A stretch of 31,435 nt of DNA from Methanotrichaceae archaeon (GTDB taxonomy: Archaea > Halobacteriota > Methanosarcinia > Methanotrichales > Methanotrichaceae): positions 356-31,790 of the forward strand of contig DUKF01000013.1 of assembly GCA_013329455.1 (NCBI GenBank), given 5' to 3'. Below the pieces are notes generated by a model that saw nothing but the letters and a program-made list of their open reading frames with translations, had not been told where the DNA came from and did no database searches. A program made the translations under genes and the position numbers. The first letter of the stretch is position 1, and every line of letters starts with the position of its first letter. Positions 17,658 through 25,585 of this stretch are shown in pieces.

Positions 17658-18830
17658 CTAAAAGCTTCTCCCCGTAAATCCCCTCGGCAATAGCTCCCCC
17701 ACCGTTGCGATCTCGGCATCCCCTTTTGTGTTTGCCATGATCACCTTGACCTCCTCGCCGAACTCGATCAGGTTCTGCCTGCATATGCCGCAAGGTGCGA
17801 CCGGCACCTCGGTGTCTGCGACGACGGCCAGGGCCTCAAAGTCCCTCTCGCCCTCGGAGATGGCCTTGACGATGGACGCCCTCTCGGCGCAAATGGACGC
17901 GCCACTGGAGGCGTTCTCGACGTTGGCGGCAGAGTAGACTTTCCCACTCTTCGTGAGGAGGGCTGCGCCCACCCGGAACCCTGAGTAGGGGGAGTAAGAT
18001 CGCTCTCTGGCCTTTATTGCCTCTGCGATCAGTCGATCATACCCGCCCTCGTAAGGGTGGGGGCCGCACCGGAGAGAGCCAATGTACATGCAATCTTCTG
18101 GGGCTATGCTCGGTATCACCATCTCCTCTCCGTCATCTACGAACTTCACAGGGGCACCCCTTATGATCACTGCTGGGATGCCCTCGTTCCCCTCACCCAT
18201 GACGATCTGGGCTGCAGAGACGAGGTTGTCGGCAACAGCTTTCCTTGTGACCTCCAGAGGCCTTCCAAAAAGGTCCTTTTGGCCCCTCGCATCCTCCACC
18301 GGAACAATGCCGTCGCAGGCGAGGGCCACGCCGACGCAGCCCAGACGGAGGGGATGGGTCCGACTGTCGCCGATGACTACACCAATCCTCTTTCCAGCAG
18401 TCTCTTCCATCCTCTTTCTTATCAGGGCTGCTGACCTCTGGGGCTCTTCGGGGAATAAGACGACGTGACCTAGCGGCGCGTTTGAGTGATCGATCCCTGC
18501 ATTTGGGTAGAGAAAGCCGTCCTTGATTGTAAGGACTACGCCGGGGATCCCGCCCATGATCTGGTCAGAGCAATTGATGATCAGCTCCATCTCCCTTGGA
18601 TCTTTTCTGTACTTGTCTGCAAGCTCCAGGGCTCGGGGTCCGGGCTCGACGTCAGAGAGCTTCACGACCCCGCCTTCGGCGGTCGCCACCACACTCTCCG
18701 CGATCACAAGGACGTCGCCGTTCGCCAGGCTGAGGCTTGCCCTTTCCATCCCCCCCAGTAGGACCTCCACCAGGTCGTCCCCCGCTCTGACCAGCTCCGT
18801 CTTTATTCCCAGAACTTCCAAAGGCCTCAC
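17658..18830 (-). CDS. cofE: Fusion of F420-0:gamma-glutamyl ligase (CofE) and cytidine deaminase (Cdd)
   Basis: One uninterrupted 390-residue frame encodes two enzymes. Residues 1-252 are CofE, which adds gamma-linked glutamates to coenzyme F420-0 using GTP: PLEVLGIKTELVRAGDDL, VIAESVVATAEGG, GIDHSNAPLGHVVLFP and IGVVIGDSRTHPLRLGCVGVA are family motifs, and the length matches single-domain archaeal CofE. Residues 265-390 are a complete cytidine deaminase: YSPYSGFRVGAAL, the zinc/catalytic CAE (C314, E316) and PCGICRQ (C347, C350), so salvage of cytidine or deoxycytidine to uridine is expected. The linker GPHPYEGGYDR is short. The GTG start overlaps the TGA of the upstream folP-like gene (GTGA), so the two are translationally coupled. 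The two activities have no known link. The fusion is directly visible; both active sites look intact. Confidence 0.94.
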   Translation of the reverse strand: MRPLEVLGIKTELVRAGDDLVEVLLGGMERASLSLANGDVLVIAESVVATAEGGVVKLSDVEPGPRALELADKYRKDPREMELIINCSDQIMGGIPGVVLTIKDGFLYPNAGIDHSNAPLGHVVLFPEEPQRSAALIRKRMEETAGKRIGVVIGDSRTHPLRLGCVGVALACDGIVPVEDARGQKDLFGRPLEVTRKAVADNLVSAAQIVMGEGNEGIPAVIIRGAPVKFVDDGEEMVIPSIAPEDCMYIGSLRCGPHPYEGGYDRLIAEAIKARERSYSPYSGFRVGAALLTKSGKVYSAANVENASSGASICAERASIVKAISEGERDFEALAVVADTEVPVAPCGICRQNLIEFGEEVKVIMANTKGDAEIATVGELLPRGFTGRSF

Positions 18831-20071
18831 CAATACCGTTTAGGATTCTCTATCTGCTCCAGCGTCTCCTCGATGGCTCCAGCCACAGCGGGCAGATTGA
18901 AGGGCTGGCCCAACAGGTTTTTGACGAGGCCCCGGACCTGGGCCACGGTCCCCAGGACCAGAACCTCCATCTCCCCAGGGTCGCATCGAAGAGCGCCCAT
19001 GGGTATCGCAGCGTCCCCACCCCGAGCCAGCATCTCCTGCTTGATCACTATCGCCTCCATCGAGGTCACGCCACGAAGGGCCAAGGCCCGAAAAGAGCCC
19101 TTGCCGCCGAGGGCCCTGGAACCGTCCCCCCCAACACCCAACCTTGTGAAGGCCCAAGACAGATCCCGAGGATGGCCAGAATATGCAAAGACCTCCACCT
19201 CGATTCTGCCTTTCGACCGTGATGATGATGATGATGGCCCACCCCGGGTCGCCTCGGCCATCCTGATGGTGTCCATTGAGGCGGCGACGTCGTGGGTTCT
19301 GACAAGGTGAGCCCCGTTATAGACGGCGATGGCGGTGGCGGCAAGGGATCCCTGGAGCCTCTCGGCGGGATCGGATTTGTTCAAAACCGCGCCGATGAAG
19401 GACTTCCTGGAAACAGCGGCCATCGCCGGCCTATTCAGCACCCTCAGACGAGAGAGGCCGTCCAGGATGGCGAGGTCGTGCCCCGGCCCCTTGGGCGGTA
19501 TCCAGTGGCCGATCCCCGGATCGACGGTCACCTTCTCCAGAGATATGCCAGCCTCAGCGGCAACCCGCAACCTCTCGCCAAGAGACTCCACGATATCTCC
19601 CATATTGAGGAGGTCGCCGGGCCTCTCTCTGGAAGCCATTATTATCAGGGATCCGTCATGGTCGGCCACGGTCCGAGCCATATCAGGGTCCAGAAGGCCC
19701 GAGACGTCGTTTATGCAGGACGCGCCCATGGATAGGGCAACATCGGCGATCTTTGACCTCTGAGTATCTATGGAGATCGCGATTTCATCTCCCAGCCTCT
19801 CCAGGACGACTTCGAGGGCCGGAAAGAGCCGTCTTCGCTCTTCGTCCTCTGGGATTGCTGGCGATCCCGGTGCCGTGGAGACGGCTCCCAGATCCAGAAC
19901 CTCCGCGCCCTCCTTTGCGAAGGCTAGGGCCCGCTCAAGAACTGCGTCGTGCCCCGCGAAAGACTCTTCATAGAACGACTCGCGGCTGAGGTTGATCACT
20001 CCCATCACCCGGACGGGGTGGAGGTCTCCCAATCTGATTTTGCCGATCAAGCCCTCGATGGTCAATTTCAA
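18827..20071 (-). CDS. folP: Dihydropteroate synthase family protein with C-terminal extension
   Basis: Residues 1-275 form a DHPS TIM barrel: RVMGVINLSRESF (bacterial INVTPDSF loop), AEVLDLGAVSTAPGS, ISIDTQRSKIADVAL, GASCINDVSGL, VDPGIGH, AVSRKSFIG and the terminal RTHDVAA. In methanogens this reaction condenses the hydroxymethylpterin pyrophosphate with a ribofuranosyl-aminobenzene unit for tetrahydromethanopterin, rather than with pABA. A Ser linker encoded by (TCA)n leads to a 120-residue extension with VIKQEMLARGGDAAIPMGAL and GQPFNLPAVAGAIEETL. From memory this resembles the extension found at the N-terminus of clostridial DHPS, here placed at the C-terminus. The start is a TTG at 20071 with only a weak GTGGGG upstream, so it is uncertain. 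The TGA overlaps the CofE-Cdd GTG, placing two methanogen cofactor steps in one operon. Confidence 0.9.
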   Translation of the reverse strand: MKLTIEGLIGKIRLGDLHPVRVMGVINLSRESFYEESFAGHDAVLERALAFAKEGAEVLDLGAVSTAPGSPAIPEDEERRRLFPALEVVLERLGDEIAISIDTQRSKIADVALSMGASCINDVSGLLDPDMARTVADHDGSLIIMASRERPGDLLNMGDIVESLGERLRVAAEAGISLEKVTVDPGIGHWIPPKGPGHDLAILDGLSRLRVLNRPAMAAVSRKSFIGAVLNKSDPAERLQGSLAATAIAVYNGAHLVRTHDVAASMDTIRMAEATRGGPSSSSSRSKGRIEVEVFAYSGHPRDLSWAFTRLGVGGDGSRALGGKGSFRALALRGVTSMEAIVIKQEMLARGGDAAIPMGALRCDPGEMEVLVLGTVAQVRGLVKNLLGQPFNLPAVAGAIEETLEQIENPKRYW

Positions 20072-20125
20072 CGCCCCACTAAATAAGACTGGTCAACTTT
20101 AAAACGTTATTCCAGGGACCGGTTC

Positions 20126-20911
20126 TCACTCCGACAGCCTCAGCATCATTCCGGTGCTCCTGGCCCTTTCGATGGCAAGGTTCAGGATCAAAAGGCTCAC
20201 CGCGAAGTACAGGAGAGCAAGGCTCATTCCGAGGAGAACCTGGTGAGACCCGTAACCGTAAGCGGACCGGTAGTACTCGAGAAAGTAGGTCAGAGGTATC
20301 GACTTCGAGAGGAGCTGGAGGGGTCCGGGCAGAATCTCCACGGGGTAGTAGACCCCGCTCACAAGCATCATTATCCCGCTGAGGCTCCAGGCCGCAACGT
20401 CCGCCCTCTGGCCGAAGAGGAGGATCGATATGCAGACCACCATCCCGATCGACGCGGCGGTAATGAACGTCCCGACGAGGAATACGATGATGGTGACCAA
20501 GCCTCCTGCGAGAAAGTCGAACCCGAAAAAGCGGGAGCTTGCCACAGCCAGCAATAGAAAGACCGCAGACCCCCTGATCACCCCGAAGAGCATCGCCCCC
20601 AAAACGAGATGGTAGCCCCGGATCGGGGCCACGAAGGTCTGTTTGATGCTCTTGCTCCAGAGGTCGAAGAGGAGGATGTAGGCGATGTCGATCTGGCTGA
20701 TCTGAAGTATGCTGAGCGCGATCGCTCCGACGAGTACAAAGGCCACCATGCTCTCATCGACCTCGAGAAAGCGGGTGAGTAGACCGATCGACAGAAGGCT
20801 GATGAAAGGCCAGAAGATCAGCTCGAAGACAGTGAAAACGTTCCGCTTGGACATTATCCAGTTCTTGTAAGTCGCGGACAGGAACTTGTTCAGCTCACCT
20901 CGCCAGCTCAA
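20126..20911 (-). CDS. ABC-2 type transporter permease
   Basis: The 261-residue protein has six hydrophobic segments and the ABC-2 signature region SGIMMLVSGVYYPVEILPGPLQLLSKSIPLTYFLEY-like loop (ending at about residue 215), as in DrrB/NodJ/Wzm-type permeases that export lipids, drugs or polysaccharides. The start is a TTG at 20911 with a good GGAGGA 8-9 bp upstream, and it overlaps the ATPase gene by 17 bp, so the two are co-translated. The next in-frame ATG (20854) would remove the first 19 residues. It pairs with the ATPase encoded immediately upstream to form an exporter; the cargo is unknown. Confidence 0.9.
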   Translation of the reverse strand: MSWRGELNKFLSATYKNWIMSKRNVFTVFELIFWPFISLLSIGLLTRFLEVDESMVAFVLVGAIALSILQISQIDIAYILLFDLWSKSIKQTFVAPIRGYHLVLGAMLFGVIRGSAVFLLLAVASSRFFGFDFLAGGLVTIIVFLVGTFITAASIGMVVCISILLFGQRADVAAWSLSGIMMLVSGVYYPVEILPGPLQLLSKSIPLTYFLEYYRSAYGYGSHQVLLGMSLALLYFAVSLLILNLAIERARSTGMMLRLSE

Positions 20912-21818
20912 GAAAGACGTCCTCCAGATCTGGCTGATCTATGCCTATATCCAAAATATCTGCTCCCTCGAAAGCCCTTATTATCCTGCTCACGGCCATC
21001 TCAGAATGGTCGAAGACCAGCTCCACCCTCCCCGGAAACTCCCTGACGTCCATGACCCCGGGGATTATGCACAGCTTCATCGGGTCGAGATCCCCTTCGT
21101 ACTCGACGAACATCTTGTGTCCGATTTTCAGAGCCCGCTTCAGCTCTCCAGGGGTTCCAAGGGCGATCAAGCTGCCTTCTCGAAGAAAGGCGATCCTGTC
21201 GCATAGCTCCTCGGCCTCGGGCATGTAATGAGTTGTGAGGACGACGGTGATCTCTTGCTCCTCGTAGATCTTCTGGATGAGAGCCCTCGTCTTCATCGCC
21301 ATCTCTGGGTCGAGGCCCGAAGTCGGCTCGTCGAGAAAGAGGATCTTTGGCCGGTTCAGGATCGACTTTGCGAGGGAAACTTTCTGCTTAGTGCCCGTGG
21401 AGAGTGTCTCGAACTTCGAGTCGGCGTGAGGTTCGAGCTCGAACGCCGCAATCGCCTCGTCCACAGATCTCGCGAGGTCCCGGCCGTAGAGGCCGTAGAG
21501 CATCGCCGAATGATTCAGGTTCTCCCTCACGGTGAGGCTCCAGGGAAAGTTGGGGTTTCCGCTGCTGATGTTTATCCTCTCCCTGACGGCGTGGGTCTTT
21601 CGAAGGGCATCGAGGCCCAGAACCTCGAGGGTGCCTTCGTCGGGACGGATCAGGGTGGAGAAGATCGCCATCAGGGTGGTCTTTCCGGCGCCGTTGGGAC
21701 CGAGGATGCCGAAGATCTCACCCTCTTCGATGGACAGAGATACCTCGTGAAGAACCTCCTTCTTTGTGAAGAGCCCCCGAAAGCTCTTGCAGATCTTCGT
21801 GGCCCGCAACGCTGGCAT
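20895..21818 (-). CDS. ABC transporter ATP-binding protein (DrrA/ABC-2 exporter type)
   Basis: The 307-residue protein has Walker A GPNGAGKTT at about residue 39, the ABC signature LSTGTKQKVSLAKS, and Walker B ILFLDEPTSGLDPE, followed by the H-loop VVLTTHYMPEAEELCDR. The signature has Thr in place of the second Ser/Gly (LSTGTKQK), a form common in the ABC-2 exporter subfamily. The C-terminal 80 residues are a regulatory extension (MFVEYEGDLDPMKLCI ... DLEDVFLELAR). It energises the adjacent permease. ATG at 21818 has no evident ribosome binding site and may be leaderless. The upstream gene encodes a COG1361-like surface protein in the same direction, a pairing seen in methanogens as I recall. 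Confidence 0.93.
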   Translation of the reverse strand: MPALRATKICKSFRGLFTKKEVLHEVSLSIEEGEIFGILGPNGAGKTTLMAIFSTLIRPDEGTLEVLGLDALRKTHAVRERINISSGNPNFPWSLTVRENLNHSAMLYGLYGRDLARSVDEAIAAFELEPHADSKFETLSTGTKQKVSLAKSILNRPKILFLDEPTSGLDPEMAMKTRALIQKIYEEQEITVVLTTHYMPEAEELCDRIAFLREGSLIALGTPGELKRALKIGHKMFVEYEGDLDPMKLCIIPGVMDVREFPGRVELVFDHSEMAVSRIIRAFEGADILDIGIDQPDLEDVFLELAR

Positions 21819-21899
21819 AAGTTTCGGTAAAGACGGAAGTTGAAGATATCAATGGCGGTGTGATGGATGCCTCACATGATCATGATGGGAGGTCCCGGC

Positions 21900-22931
21900 C
21901 TATCTACGGGGCCGGAGGGGGCCACGCCTGCGAAGTGACCGATTTCTCCTCTCGCGCACAAGCCAAAATATAGCAAGAGCTGCAGCGCCTAAAAGGATCG
22001 CGAAGAAGGGTGCCCCAAAAAGGTGCGCCCTTTCGGGCGAAACGACCGCCAGGGGCACAGAAAGAGATGCCACCCCTCCATCGTGACTGATCTCGCAGCC
22101 GATGCTGTACTCCTGAGCCTGAGCTGATTCCTCCACCAAAACGTCAAAGCGGGCCACTGCGACCCCTCCGGGAGGTATGTCACCAAGACCTGACAGATTC
22201 GCCATGGGGATGAAGGGCGGAGCCGCCACAAGGCGCGCGGTGCAGTTGAGAGCTGCTCTGTCCCCGGCGTTGCCGACGATGATGCTGATCGTACCTCCCT
22301 CGCCAGGAGAGAGCGCGGATCTCGCCCCCATCAGCTCTAGGGCGGGAGGGTTGCCCTCAACCGATAGTATGAGATCCAAACTCAAACTTGAGGGAAGATA
22401 GAGGGGCGAGGCTGTCCCGCCGCTGAAGCTAACGTCGATCTGGCGCTCGTATCCGAGGTCGAGGCTGAGGGGGATGGGACCCTCTGCGCCATCTCCGATC
22501 CTCAGGTCGAACTCGAGGGGCGCGGTCTTCCCTGGCCCAAGAACGTCAAGATGGACTGGCCCAGAGAGAACCTCTATCGATCCATCGGAACGGAGATCCG
22601 CCTTCAGGTTTGATGCTTGCAGGCAGCCGAACTCTGCCAGCATCTCCTGGGCTGCCTCTTCCTCTGAGCCTGAGGGAATGACTCCAGGAATGAGCCGTTC
22701 GACAACGCCGTCGTTGGTCAAGATCAACCTGAGAGTCCCGTTGGTTCCGGGGGCGAAGACTGGATTGACGACGGAGACGTCGATCCTGGGCCCTCCTTCA
22801 ACCTTGTAGTGGTCGCCGGCGAACTGGACCGTTCCAGAGGCAGAAGTTGCCTCCACCAGGTCGGCGGCAAATAGGGCTAAAAGGAGTAAAGCGAAGAGGG
22901 AGAGGGGAGAGCTGATCTGATCTGGACGCAT
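21900..22931 (-). CDS. Secreted/membrane COG1361 (S-layer/CARDB-like) protein
   Basis: Starting at the ATG 22931 the protein has 343 residues: a Sec signal peptide (MRPDQISSPLSLFALLLLAL, cut probably near ATS), two or more Ig-like beta domains, and a C-terminal membrane helix (APFFAILLGAAALAIFWLV) followed by an Arg-rich cytosolic tail (RERRNRSLRRRGPLRPRR). The beta domains show the CARDB/NEW3-like pattern FAPGTNGTLRLILTNDG and LSPGEGGTISIIVGNAGDRA, with PPGGVAVARFDVLV in the last repeat. The protein should display its beta domains outside the cell. An upstream extension of the frame to 23084 lacks signal-peptide logic and is rejected. A TATA-like AACTTATA on the minus strand (22961-22968) lies about 30 bp from the ATG. 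It precedes the ABC-2 exporter genes. Function unknown. Confidence 0.85.
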   Translation of the reverse strand: MRPDQISSPLSLFALLLLALFAADLVEATSASGTVQFAGDHYKVEGGPRIDVSVVNPVFAPGTNGTLRLILTNDGVVERLIPGVIPSGSEEEAAQEMLAEFGCLQASNLKADLRSDGSIEVLSGPVHLDVLGPGKTAPLEFDLRIGDGAEGPIPLSLDLGYERQIDVSFSGGTASPLYLPSSLSLDLILSVEGNPPALELMGARSALSPGEGGTISIIVGNAGDRAALNCTARLVAAPPFIPMANLSGLGDIPPGGVAVARFDVLVEESAQAQEYSIGCEISHDGGVASLSVPLAVVSPERAHLFGAPFFAILLGAAALAIFWLVRERRNRSLRRRGPLRPRR

Positions 22932-22956
22932 ATCGGTTCGCCAGTTTGCATCCCTT

Positions 22957-22972
22957 CGCGTATAAGTTTGTT
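22957..22972 (-). promoter_or_regulatory. Putative promoter of the COG1361-like gene
   Basis: On the minus strand the sequence AAACTTATACGCG forms a TATA-like box centred near 22965. Transcription would begin near 22940, leaving a leader of fewer than 10 bases before the ATG at 22931. Evidence is motif and spacing only. Confidence 0.35.
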
Positions 22973-23085
22973 GTACAAGTTTTACCAAAAAGCCAGAAAC
23001 GGCTCTTTTATGACAGCAGCTCCACGAGGTAGCCAGCGATTTCGTCCCGGAAAATAGTCTGCTGAATATGGTTGAGTTTTTCATC

Positions 23086-23880
23086 TCACCGGGCCAGGAG
23101 GGTGCTCACAAAGAAGGTCCCGGAAGCTGCCAGAATTATTGTCGCGCCCGAGGGGATGTTCAGCTGGTAGGAGAGGACGAGGCCAACGAGGACGAAGGAT
23201 GCGCCCAGAAGGATCGAGAGGGCCATGATCCTTTTGAGGCTTCGCGCATGCTGCCTTGCGATGGCACCGGGGATGGTGAGAAGGGCGATCACCAAAATTA
23301 TGCCAACGATCTTTATCAGGACCACGACGCTAAGGGCCACCATGCATAGCAGGAGGAGACGAAGGTTTCTGACAGGAAGGCCCAAGGCCTCACCGTAGCG
23401 AGGATCAAAGGAGAGGATCATCAGGTCCTTGTAGAGAAGTGCCACCAGGACTAGCATGGCGAGGGTCAGGACGGATATCAACTTCACGTCGTTCCAGGAT
23501 ACGGCGAGGATGTTGCCGAACAGGTAATCGAAGAGGTCGGGGGCATAGCCGCGGCTCAAGCTCACAAAGACTATACCAAGGGACATTCCCGCAGCCCAGA
23601 AGACTCCGATGGCGGTATCTTCAGAGACCTTCGACCGGTCACTGATCTCCCCTATCCCGAGAGCCGCCGCCACCGAGAAGAGGACCGCAAATATTAGGGG
23701 GTCCATCCCAAGAAGGTAGCCGAGGCCGATCCCACCGAAGGCGGTGTGGGCGATCCCTCCGCCGATGAATACGATTCTGTTGAGGATGACGTAAATCCCG
23801 ATGACGCCGCAGAGGACCGAGGCGACGATGCCGGCTGCTAGAGCGCTCTGCATGAACTCGTACTGGAATATCTCAATCAT
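23086..23880 (-). CDS. znuB: Metal (Zn/Mn) ABC transporter permease, ZnuB/MntB family
   Basis: The 264-residue protein has eight or more hydrophobic helices and family motifs: GIYVILNRIVFIGGGIAHTAFGG, LFDYLFGNILAV and RLLLLCMVALSVVVLIKIVG, plus a late TIPGAIARQHARSLKRIM loop that contacts the ATPase. It forms the membrane channel of an ABC-3 family importer for zinc or manganese. I choose the ATG at 23880 (MIEIFQYEFM), which follows the ATPase stop by two bases; a longer frame to 23943 overlaps the ATPase and adds Pro/Arg-rich residues. GAGGGAG upstream serves as the ribosome binding site. It is the last gene of the metal operon. Confidence 0.94.
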   Translation of the reverse strand: MIEIFQYEFMQSALAAGIVASVLCGVIGIYVILNRIVFIGGGIAHTAFGGIGLGYLLGMDPLIFAVLFSVAAALGIGEISDRSKVSEDTAIGVFWAAGMSLGIVFVSLSRGYAPDLFDYLFGNILAVSWNDVKLISVLTLAMLVLVALLYKDLMILSFDPRYGEALGLPVRNLRLLLLCMVALSVVVLIKIVGIILVIALLTIPGAIARQHARSLKRIMALSILLGASFVLVGLVLSYQLNIPSGATIILAASGTFFVSTLLAR

Positions 23881-23882
23881 CG

Positions 23883-24641
23883 TCAGCCGTGCTCCCTCAA
23901 AACCCTGTGGGGGACGCCATGGGCGATCATCTCCACGGGGCATTCGTAGGCCTTTTCGATGTCCTCGGCGGTCAGCTCCTTTGAGTTGTGGTAGTAGACC
24001 CTCTTGTTAACGCAGGCGATCTTCTTCACGTATGTCGATACGGCGCTGATGTCGTGGGATACCATGATTATCGTCATCTTCTCGTTCAGCTCGCTGAGAA
24101 GCTCGTAGAACACCCGCTGCCGAGAGCTATCGATCCCGTTAGCGGGCTCGTCCAAAAGGAGAAGGTCGGGCTCTGAGACCAGGGCTCGAGCGACGAAGAT
24201 CCGCTGCTGCTGGCCTCCGGATAGCGCACCGATCTCTCTATCAGCATGCTCTTGCATTCTCACCGCTGAAAGGGCATCGAGAGCAGAATCTCGATCCTCG
24301 GGGGAATAGCGGCCGAACAGGCCCCTTTTGCCGTAGCGGCCCATCATCACCACTTCAAGGGCGCTGATCGGAAACTTTTGGTCGAATAGGCTCTTTTGGG
24401 GCAGGTACCCGACCCGCTTTCTTGCGGCCTCGGTTTTCATCCCGAAGACCAGAACCCTTCCGCGCTGAGGCCTGACCAATCCCAGGATCGCCTTGAGGAG
24501 TGTCGTCTTTCCCCCGCCATTGGGGCCTATCAGCCCGAGGAAGTCCCCCTCTTTGACCTCCAAGTTCACGTCATCGAGGACGGTTCGGCCGCCGAGATTG
24601 ACTGAGAGGTCCTCGATCGATACCACGCTCGCACCGGTCAT
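23883..24641 (-). CDS. znuC: Metal (Zn/Mn) ABC transporter ATP-binding protein, ZnuC family
   Basis: The 252-residue protein has Walker A GPNGGGKTTLLKAILG, signature LSGGQQQRIFVARAL, Walker B LLLLDEPANGID and the switch MVSHDISAVSTYVKK. The tail VYYHNSKELTAEDIEKAY resembles the C-terminal end of ZnuC/MntA ATPases. It drives metal uptake with the permease encoded just downstream. I use the ATG at 24641 with AAGGAGCG about 11 bp upstream; an in-frame TTG at 24671 overlaps the lipoprotein stop. Gene order lipoprotein-ATPase-permease is standard. Choice between Zn and Mn is not possible from the ATPase. Confidence 0.95.
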   Translation of the reverse strand: MTGASVVSIEDLSVNLGGRTVLDDVNLEVKEGDFLGLIGPNGGGKTTLLKAILGLVRPQRGRVLVFGMKTEAARKRVGYLPQKSLFDQKFPISALEVVMMGRYGKRGLFGRYSPEDRDSALDALSAVRMQEHADREIGALSGGQQQRIFVARALVSEPDLLLLDEPANGIDSSRQRVFYELLSELNEKMTIIMVSHDISAVSTYVKKIACVNKRVYYHNSKELTAEDIEKAYECPVEMIAHGVPHRVLREHG

Positions 24642-24667
24642 TCTTCTGCTCGCTCCTTTTTTAGATC

Positions 24668-25585
24668 TCAACCTTCAAGGCTGGAGGCGATCTCTTTGCC
24701 CACATGCCTCATGTTCTCAATGTAGTTTTCAGCGAGAGGGTCGAGGGGCAAAACCCTGCCATCAATCTCTCTTGCGATTATCTGCGCCGATTTCGGGTTG
24801 AAGTTGGGGTCGACGAAGATCGTGGTGATGTTCTTTCCGCGGGCGACCTCGACGATCTCGGCGAGGTACCTGGGACCCGGCTCCTTTTCGCTTTCGAGGA
24901 TCGGCACCTGGACTAGATTGTAGTCCCTCGCAAAGTAGCTCCATGAGGGGTGGAGGACGATGAACTCTCTTCCCTTCGTCTCCGAGAATGTCGAGTTCAG
25001 CTCCAAATCTAGCTCTGCAAGCTTATCGAGGTAATCGTCCCTGTTCCTTTGAAAAAGATCGGCATCGTCAGGGTCGACCTCGATCAGGCCTTCATATATG
25101 TTCTCGACGATAATCATGCTGTTCTTCGGCGAGAGCCAGATGTGGGGGTCTGCCGTCAGTATCTTCTCATGAACACCACGATCGCCCAGATGGACGTCGT
25201 GGCCGTGATCGTTGGAATCTGTCGTCTCTATCAGGCCCACCCCAGAGGACGAGTCGACGACCAGCATATCACCGTTGGCCTGGATTATCCTCTCCATCCA
25301 GATCTCGAGGCCAGCCCCGTTCTTGACGTAGAGGTCGGCATCCTCCACCTCCATAAGCTTGGAGGGTGAAGGCTCGAAGGTGTGAAGGTTCGTGCCAGGC
25401 GGAACCAGAACCGCGACATTTACCTGATCCCCGCCCACCATTTCTGAAAAGTGGCCGAGGGGGACGGTGGTGGCGACGACGTTGACCTTGCCCGAGTTTT
25501 CCAGCTGGGCAGGCTCGTCGGTGGATATGCACCCGCACAAAAGACAGATCGAGAGGATCAGAGCCGAGACATGAATCAAACTCAA
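24668..25585 (-). CDS. znuA: Metal (Zn/Mn) ABC transporter substrate-binding lipoprotein, ZnuA family
   Basis: The 305-residue protein has an N-terminal hydrophobic segment ending in a lipobox (SICLLCGC, acylated Cys near residue 19), so it is anchored to the outer face of the membrane. Candidate metal ligands are the His residues in GTNLHTFEPSP, ADPHIWLSP and VLHPSWSYF, with an Asp late in the chain (IFVDPNFNP), matching cluster A-I binding proteins. A short His/Asp loop, DSNDHGHDVHLGDRGVHE, lies before ADPHIW as in ZnuA; it is shorter than in E. coli and favours Zn over Mn weakly. The TTG start at 25585 has a strong AAGGAGGT six bases upstream and overlaps the stop of the DUF6788-like gene (TTGA), so the two are translationally coupled. 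Confidence 0.95.
   Translation of the reverse strand: MSLIHVSALILSICLLCGCISTDEPAQLENSGKVNVVATTVPLGHFSEMVGGDQVNVAVLVPPGTNLHTFEPSPSKLMEVEDADLYVKNGAGLEIWMERIIQANGDMLVVDSSSGVGLIETTDSNDHGHDVHLGDRGVHEKILTADPHIWLSPKNSMIIVENIYEGLIEVDPDDADLFQRNRDDYLDKLAELDLELNSTFSETKGREFIVLHPSWSYFARDYNLVQVPILESEKEPGPRYLAEIVEVARGKNITTIFVDPNFNPKSAQIIAREIDGRVLPLDPLAENYIENMRHVGKEIASSLEG

Noticed and set aside
19066..19344. Antisense frame within the DHPS gene with a run of six His
   Set aside because: The His run is the reading of the (TCA)n serine linker in another phase; the frame has no other protein character.
22932..23084. Upstream extension of the COG1361-like gene to 23,084
   Set aside because: The extra 51 residues lack any signal-peptide logic and are followed by a textbook signal peptide at Met 22,931, with a TATA-like box inside the extension.
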